NCBI GenBank assembly: GCA_035561135.1
Contig: DATMYA010000006.1
Location: forward strand, 1 to 46,438
Source of the DNA: Clostridia bacterium
GTDB lineage: Bacteria > Acidobacteriota > Terriglobia > Terriglobales > Acidobacteriaceae
Direction of reading: 5' to 3'
DNA length: 46,438 bases
Numbering within the stretch: the first letter of the stretch is position 1; each line of letters begins with the position of its first letter. The notes beneath the pieces were generated by a model. It ran no database searches. It was not told where the DNA came from and worked only from the letters and a program-made list of their open reading frames with translations. Positions 43,535 through 46,438 of this stretch are shown piece after piece. The translations under genes were made by a program, and so were the position numbers.

Positions 43535-44605
43535 ATGCATTCTGCCGAACCAGAATACGAACCGACGCTGGCTGAGGCCACGCAGAACGAACCGTGGCGC
43601 AGCGAGGTCGCATCGCGCGTGAGTCGCTATCGTGCGAAGCGCCGCCGCAAGATCGAGGGCGATCAGTCAATGCGGCTCGATTTCGAAACCGAAGCGCAAT
43701 CGACGCAGCAGCCACCGCCGGCGCGGAGAACGGAAGCGGCCGACACAGACTTCTATCGTCGCGCGAATGCCGCCTACGAGCAGCCAGCAGCGGTCGATAT
43801 CCCGCTCGCGCATGCAACTGCCGGCCCGGCTTCGCCCGTCGATGCGGAAAGCGAGTGGCTGTACTCAGGCCCTCCGGCCCAGAGCACGGCTGCGGCAAGC
43901 GACTACGATCCCGATTTCGACTTCGACACGCCGCGTGCTGCGGTTGAACCCGAAGCGTCCGAGGCTGCGCGAACGGATTCCAACGTCATATTTTTCCCCA
44001 AGCCGCTCATGGCTACCATGCCGAGGCAAACGGCCGACGAACTAGCCGACCCTGTGATGAACCGGCCCCGCATTCTGGACGTGCCCGAAGAGGTCATGCC
44101 GACCATCCAGGGCGCACTGTTCGCGGAAATCCATCTTGATCCGGAAGAAGAGAGCGAGCCACTTCAGCAAGCGAAATCCGAATTCGAGATTCCGCTGCGC
44201 GTGGCGATGATTCCCGTGCGCGCTTATGCCGGCCTGATGGACTGGTTGCTCGTATTGGCAGCCTCCGCCGTGTTCGAGTTGATCGTCTGGACGATGATCC
44301 CCGCGCTGCCGCATACGAAGCCAATGGCGATTGCGGCGGCCATCGTGCCGTGCTTCTTCTGGTGCGTTTACCAGTATCTGTTGCTCGTATATTGCGGGCG
44401 CACTGTAGGCATGCAGATGGCGGGAATCACGCTCCGAACGTTCGAAGGCCGGCATCCGAACTGGGCGCAACGCAAAACCCGCGCGCTGGCGCTAGTGCTC
44501 TCAGGCGCATCGATGGGCCTCGGATTCGTATGGGCTTACGTCGATCCGGACATGCTCTGCTGGCACGATCGCATCAGCCGGACCTATGTAGCTCCAGTGA
44601 GTTAG
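43535..44605 (+). CDS. RDD-family membrane protein with long acidic N-terminal region
   Basis: The C-terminal ~135 residues form an RDD domain: RVAMIPVRAYAGLMDWLLVL with the leading Arg and the Asp, helices near 237-255, 262-285 and 318-337, GRTVGMQMAGITLR, and the ending WHDRISRTYV. The first ~215 residues are soluble, Glu/Ala/Pro/Ser-rich and probably disordered, with a basic patch (SRYRAKRRRK). RDD proteins are linked to transport or osmotic stress in some bacteria; the function here is unknown. The long tail is more than the usual lead. Confidence 0.83.
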   Translation: MHSAEPEYEPTLAEATQNEPWRSEVASRVSRYRAKRRRKIEGDQSMRLDFETEAQSTQQPPPARRTEAADTDFYRRANAAYEQPAAVDIPLAHATAGPASPVDAESEWLYSGPPAQSTAAASDYDPDFDFDTPRAAVEPEASEAARTDSNVIFFPKPLMATMPRQTADELADPVMNRPRILDVPEEVMPTIQGALFAEIHLDPEEESEPLQQAKSEFEIPLRVAMIPVRAYAGLMDWLLVLAASAVFELIVWTMIPALPHTKPMAIAAAIVPCFFWCVYQYLLLVYCGRTVGMQMAGITLRTFEGRHPNWAQRKTRALALVLSGASMGLGFVWAYVDPDMLCWHDRISRTYVAPVS

Positions 44606-44630
44606 CGTCCACTCGCGCTTGCGCGAGGCC

Positions 44631-44721
44631 TTCTGGCTTGCTACTGCGACTCAGCGAAGGCAAACGAATCGAGAAGTTGAAGTGCATGCATCGCAATCCG
44701 GTGAAACGCGGACTGGTCTGA
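44631..44721 (+). pseudogene. RAYT relic (C-terminal fragment)
   Basis: After the RDD stop the sequence reads TTCTGG (Phe-Trp of the FWQ motif), a frameshifted TACT-CGACT, then in frame SEGKRIEKLKCMHRNPVKRGLV and a stop. This is the C-terminal half of a REP-associated tyrosine transposase. The expected tyrosine of YxHxNPVKxG is Cys (TGC for TAC). It differs in detail from the copy at 45968 (RSHQSFVQKLRY), so it derives from another subfamily. Non-functional. Confidence 0.8.
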
Positions 44722-44814
44722 ACCTCTAACTACCCGCTCTAGCGGAGCTAGGACGGGGCACCCAGAGACAGACGGTCAATATGAACGAGAGTTTAGGGGT
44801 GGGCCACCCTGCCC

Positions 44815-44890
44815 ACAAGACCCACATCTGCGAACACCGCGCGGATGTGGGGCACCGTCACCGAAGAGTTGAGATGTGGGCCACCAGCCT
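44815..44890 (-). repeat. Bipartite hairpin repeat, copy G
   Basis: CCCACATCTGCG (44821-44832), loop AACACCG, CGCGGATGTGGG (44840-44851; one G-T wobble), then GGCACCGTCACCGAAGAGTT and GAGATGTGGGCCACCAGCC. Reverse-complemented, it matches copy H at 45867-45945 almost base for base, including the left half. It lies in the 361-base gap between the RDD and Sel1 genes. Copies G and H flank the Sel1 gene in opposite orientation. Confidence 0.9.
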
Positions 44891-44966
44891 GGGAAAGGGC
44901 TAGGTTTCCTAGGCCGAGCAATAGGCGTCGTTGGAATGGTTCTGACCACTCCTCTGGAACTCAATA

Positions 44967-45692
44967 GTGGAGAGCAGGAATAAAAACGCAAACCAACAGC
45001 AACAACAACAGCGGGGGCAAATGCGTAACGCTGATGGGATGTTCAAAAGCGCGATGAAGCTCTACCTCCGCAACGAAACAAATCAAAACTGGCATGAAGT
45101 GTTTGCGGTGATGTCGGATGCAGCAGAAGCGGGTTCCAATGAAGCGGTCGCAGCTCTGGGAACGTTTTTTGATTACGGGATCGGGACGAAGAAGGCACCG
45201 TCGCGAGCTGTAGCGTGTTACAGGAAAGCTGCGAGGGTAGGAAACTCGGAGGCTCAGTTTAACCTGGGTCTGGCCTACTACGAAGGCCGTGGAGTGAAGC
45301 GAAACTATCGAGCCGCCTTCGGATGGTTCGTGAAATCAGCCAAGCAAAAAGTGCCTGAGGCGTTGCACATGCTGGGCTACTGCTATCGCTATGGTCGAGG
45401 CGTCAGGAAGGACGTTGCCAAAGGTTTTAGGTACGAGATGGCAGCCGCCAAGTTGGGCTATGGTGAAGCGCAGTTCTCAGTTGGGGTCTGCTTCAGTCGT
45501 GGCGAAGGTGTTTTAGAAAACCCGAAGGAAGCCATGAAATGGTATCTCAAAGCTGCACGGAAGGGGCACGACGATGCCGCGTACAATGTAGCGCACCTGT
45601 ACGAGACCGGCCGTGGTGTTCGCCCTAATCCGCAGCAAGCGAAGTACTGGTCAGAACGAGCAAAGGAGTTCAAGAATCACAGCAGTGGGTGA
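44967..45692 (+). CDS. Sel1-repeat (tetratricopeptide-like) protein
   Basis: A 241-residue protein from GTG 44967; ATG 45021 is an alternative that would drop a Gln-rich lead. The N-terminal ~20 residues contain six consecutive Gln. Five 36-residue Sel1 repeats span about 60-240, each with the pattern LGxxYxxGxGVxxNxxxAxxWxxxAAxxGxxxA, for example FNLGLAYYEGRGVKRNYRAA and YNVAHLYETGRGVRPNPQQA. There is no signal peptide, so it is probably a cytoplasmic adaptor. A strong terminator follows. It is flanked by inverted hairpin copies G and H. Confidence 0.85.
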   Translation: MESRNKNANQQQQQQRGQMRNADGMFKSAMKLYLRNETNQNWHEVFAVMSDAAEAGSNEAVAALGTFFDYGIGTKKAPSRAVACYRKAARVGNSEAQFNLGLAYYEGRGVKRNYRAAFGWFVKSAKQKVPEALHMLGYCYRYGRGVRKDVAKGFRYEMAAAKLGYGEAQFSVGVCFSRGEGVLENPKEAMKWYLKAARKGHDDAAYNVAHLYETGRGVRPNPQQAKYWSERAKEFKNHSSG

Positions 45693-45722
45693 ACCTCATT
45701 CGTTCCGAAACCAGAACAAACG

Positions 45723-45761
45723 AAACCCTCCCGGAGTGAAATCTGGGAGGGTTTTTCTTTT
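45723..45761 (+). terminator. Rho-independent terminator after the Sel1 gene
   Basis: A perfect 10-bp stem: AAACCCTCCC (45723-45732), 12-base loop, GGGAGGGTTT (45745-45754), then TTCTTTT. Confidence 0.93.
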
Positions 45762-45866
45762 AGCTGCCGAGGTTCTTTAGCGGCTGACGATCCTGCCAAA
45801 TTACCGTCCTGCCGTGGCAGCGGCGGCCTTGTTCTGCGCGGCCGGAGGTGGTGCCTTTTTCTCCGA

Positions 45867-45952
45867 GGCTGGTGGCCCATATCTCAACCCATCGGTGACG
45901 GTGCCCCACATCTGCGCGGTGTTCGCAGATGTGGGGCTTTCCTTTGTGACAG
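45867..45952 (+). repeat. Bipartite hairpin repeat, copy H, upstream of the RAYT gene
   Basis: The left half GGCTGGTGGCCCATATCTCA (45867-45886), with CCCATCGGTGACGGTG, is followed by CCCACATCTGCG (45905-45916), loop CGGTGTT, CGCAGATGTGGG (45924-45935), then GCTTTCCTTTGTGACAG. It lies 15-30 bases before the RAYT start. RAYTs are known to act on palindromic REP repeats that flank them, so this copy identifies the family's likely transposase. Confidence 0.9.
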
Positions 45953-45967
45953 TGCTACCCTTTTTGC

Positions 45968-46438
45968 ATGCCGTACGGGCTCGAGCGATACCACGAGACG
46001 AATCAGTCGTACTTCGTGACCTTCAGTTGTTACAAGCGGCAACGGCGTCTCGCTGACGCTCGTCCGTGTGACGTATTCATCGATTCCTTGGAACGCATGC
46101 GCCGCAATCATCGCTTCCCTGTCTACGGATTCACACTGATGCCCGAACACGTCCACCTGCTCATCTCCGAGCCCGAGATCGGCACCTTGGCGCAAGCCAT
46201 TCAAGCGCTGAAAATTTCCGTCGCCCGAAAGCTCGCCCCCTTCCGCAGCGGTCCGGAACGCCTTTCTGGCAGAACCGTTTACTACGACCACAATGTGCGC
46301 TCTCACCAGAGCTTTGTTCAGAAGCTGCGCTACATCCACCGCAACTCAGTAAAGCGTGGCCTATGTGCCAATCCGGAGGACTGGCCTTGGAGCAGTTTCC
46401 GCCACTACGCCACGGCTGAGATCGGACCTGTTGAGATC
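45968..46438 (+). CDS. REP-associated tyrosine transposase (RAYT), partial at window end
   Basis: An IS200-like Y1 transposase: 157 codons from ATG 45968 to the window end without a stop. NQSYFVTFSCYKRQRRL starts the fold. The HUH metal motif is His61-Val-His63 in LMPEHVHLLI; the nucleophile is probably Tyr122 in RYIHRNSVKRGL; then WPWSSFRHYA. Residues 97-104 read ERLSGRTV, where relatives have ...PFWQ.R. Those codons are present one frame over (CCTTTCTGGCAGAACCG), so a -1 near 46257 and a +1 near 46279 seem to have shifted and restored the frame. Activity is therefore uncertain. Hairpin copy H precedes it. Confidence 0.85.
   Translation, partial: MPYGLERYHETNQSYFVTFSCYKRQRRLADARPCDVFIDSLERMRRNHRFPVYGFTLMPEHVHLLISEPEIGTLAQAIQALKISVARKLAPFRSGPERLSGRTVYYDHNVRSHQSFVQKLRYIHRNSVKRGLCANPEDWPWSSFRHYATAEIGPVEI

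Noticed and set aside
43206..43898. N-terminal extension of lptD
   Set aside because: About 230 codons of Arg/Ser/Pro-rich sequence overlap the divergent RDD gene. A proper signal peptide begins at the ATG at 43205.
45884..46339. Minus-strand ORF of 151 codons at the window end
   Set aside because: It is antisense to the RAYT gene, whose HUH and tyrosine motifs are clear.

Overview
The window reads as chromosomal DNA of a Gram-negative, LPS-making bacterium, most likely an acidobacterium (Terriglobia / Koribacter-like). This is an inference from protein style (long Pro/Ala/Glu-rich tails on a response regulator and a BamD), the pairing of Lpt/Bam/LPS-core genes with DUF3108 and YIP1 proteins, the nadC/birA/coaX cofactor genes, and the dispersed intergenic repeats. 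No rRNA, tRNA, CRISPR array or prophage was seen.

Layout. 1-2.1 kb: the end of one gene and two full genes for small secreted proteins that look like tandem paralogues, interleaved with palindromic hairpin repeats. 2.8-9.2 kb: a tightly coupled forward LPS inner-core operon: waaA, lpxK, a split heptose kinase/nucleotidyltransferase pair, a GT9 heptosyltransferase, a membrane methyltransferase and a DUF3108 protein. 10.1-17.3 kb: a reverse block with comEC, a YciI-like protein, a 23S rRNA uracil methyltransferase, a conserved protein, coaX and birA. 17.4-27.0 kb: yceI, a small two-CxxC membrane protein, nadC-valS, a response regulator with a 500-residue tail, bamD and rpe. 27.2-31.3 kb: small membrane proteins, an orphan OppF-type ATPase, a YIP1 protein, a repeat-rich gap and an outer-membrane-type protein. 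31.4-38.5 kb: a redox and metal neighbourhood with a DsbA-like protein, a peroxiredoxin with an in-frame TGA at its catalytic position, a deiodinase-like redoxin, aconitase and an Nramp transporter. 38.7-44.6 kb: purD-purE, lptD and an RDD protein. 44.6-46.4 kb: relics and a nearly complete copy of a REP-associated tyrosine transposase (RAYT), hairpin repeats and a Sel1-repeat protein.

The two strongest discoveries are these. (1) At 32397-32882 (minus) a 1-Cys-type peroxiredoxin is split by a TGA exactly where the peroxidatic cysteine of the PxxxTxxC motif belongs. Reading it as selenocysteine restores a full 161-residue protein with a strong ribosome binding site, a strong terminator and a small SECIS-like hairpin just after the TGA. 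(2) A family of hairpins of the form CCCACATCTGCG-loop-CGCAGATGTGGG recurs in at least six places. One copy sits immediately upstream of the RAYT gene at the window's end, and another at 30.2 kb is fused to an internal piece of the same RAYT. Two stem variants (TCTGCG/CGCAGA and TCTCGG/CCGAGA) differ by paired changes, which argues that the folded structure is what is conserved.

The genes otherwise serve the envelope (Kdo, lipid A kinase, heptose core, LptD, BamD), cofactors (NAD, CoA, biotin), purines, translation (ValRS, RlmD) and oxidative or metal homeostasis. Family assignments are from motifs read by eye; no database search was run.
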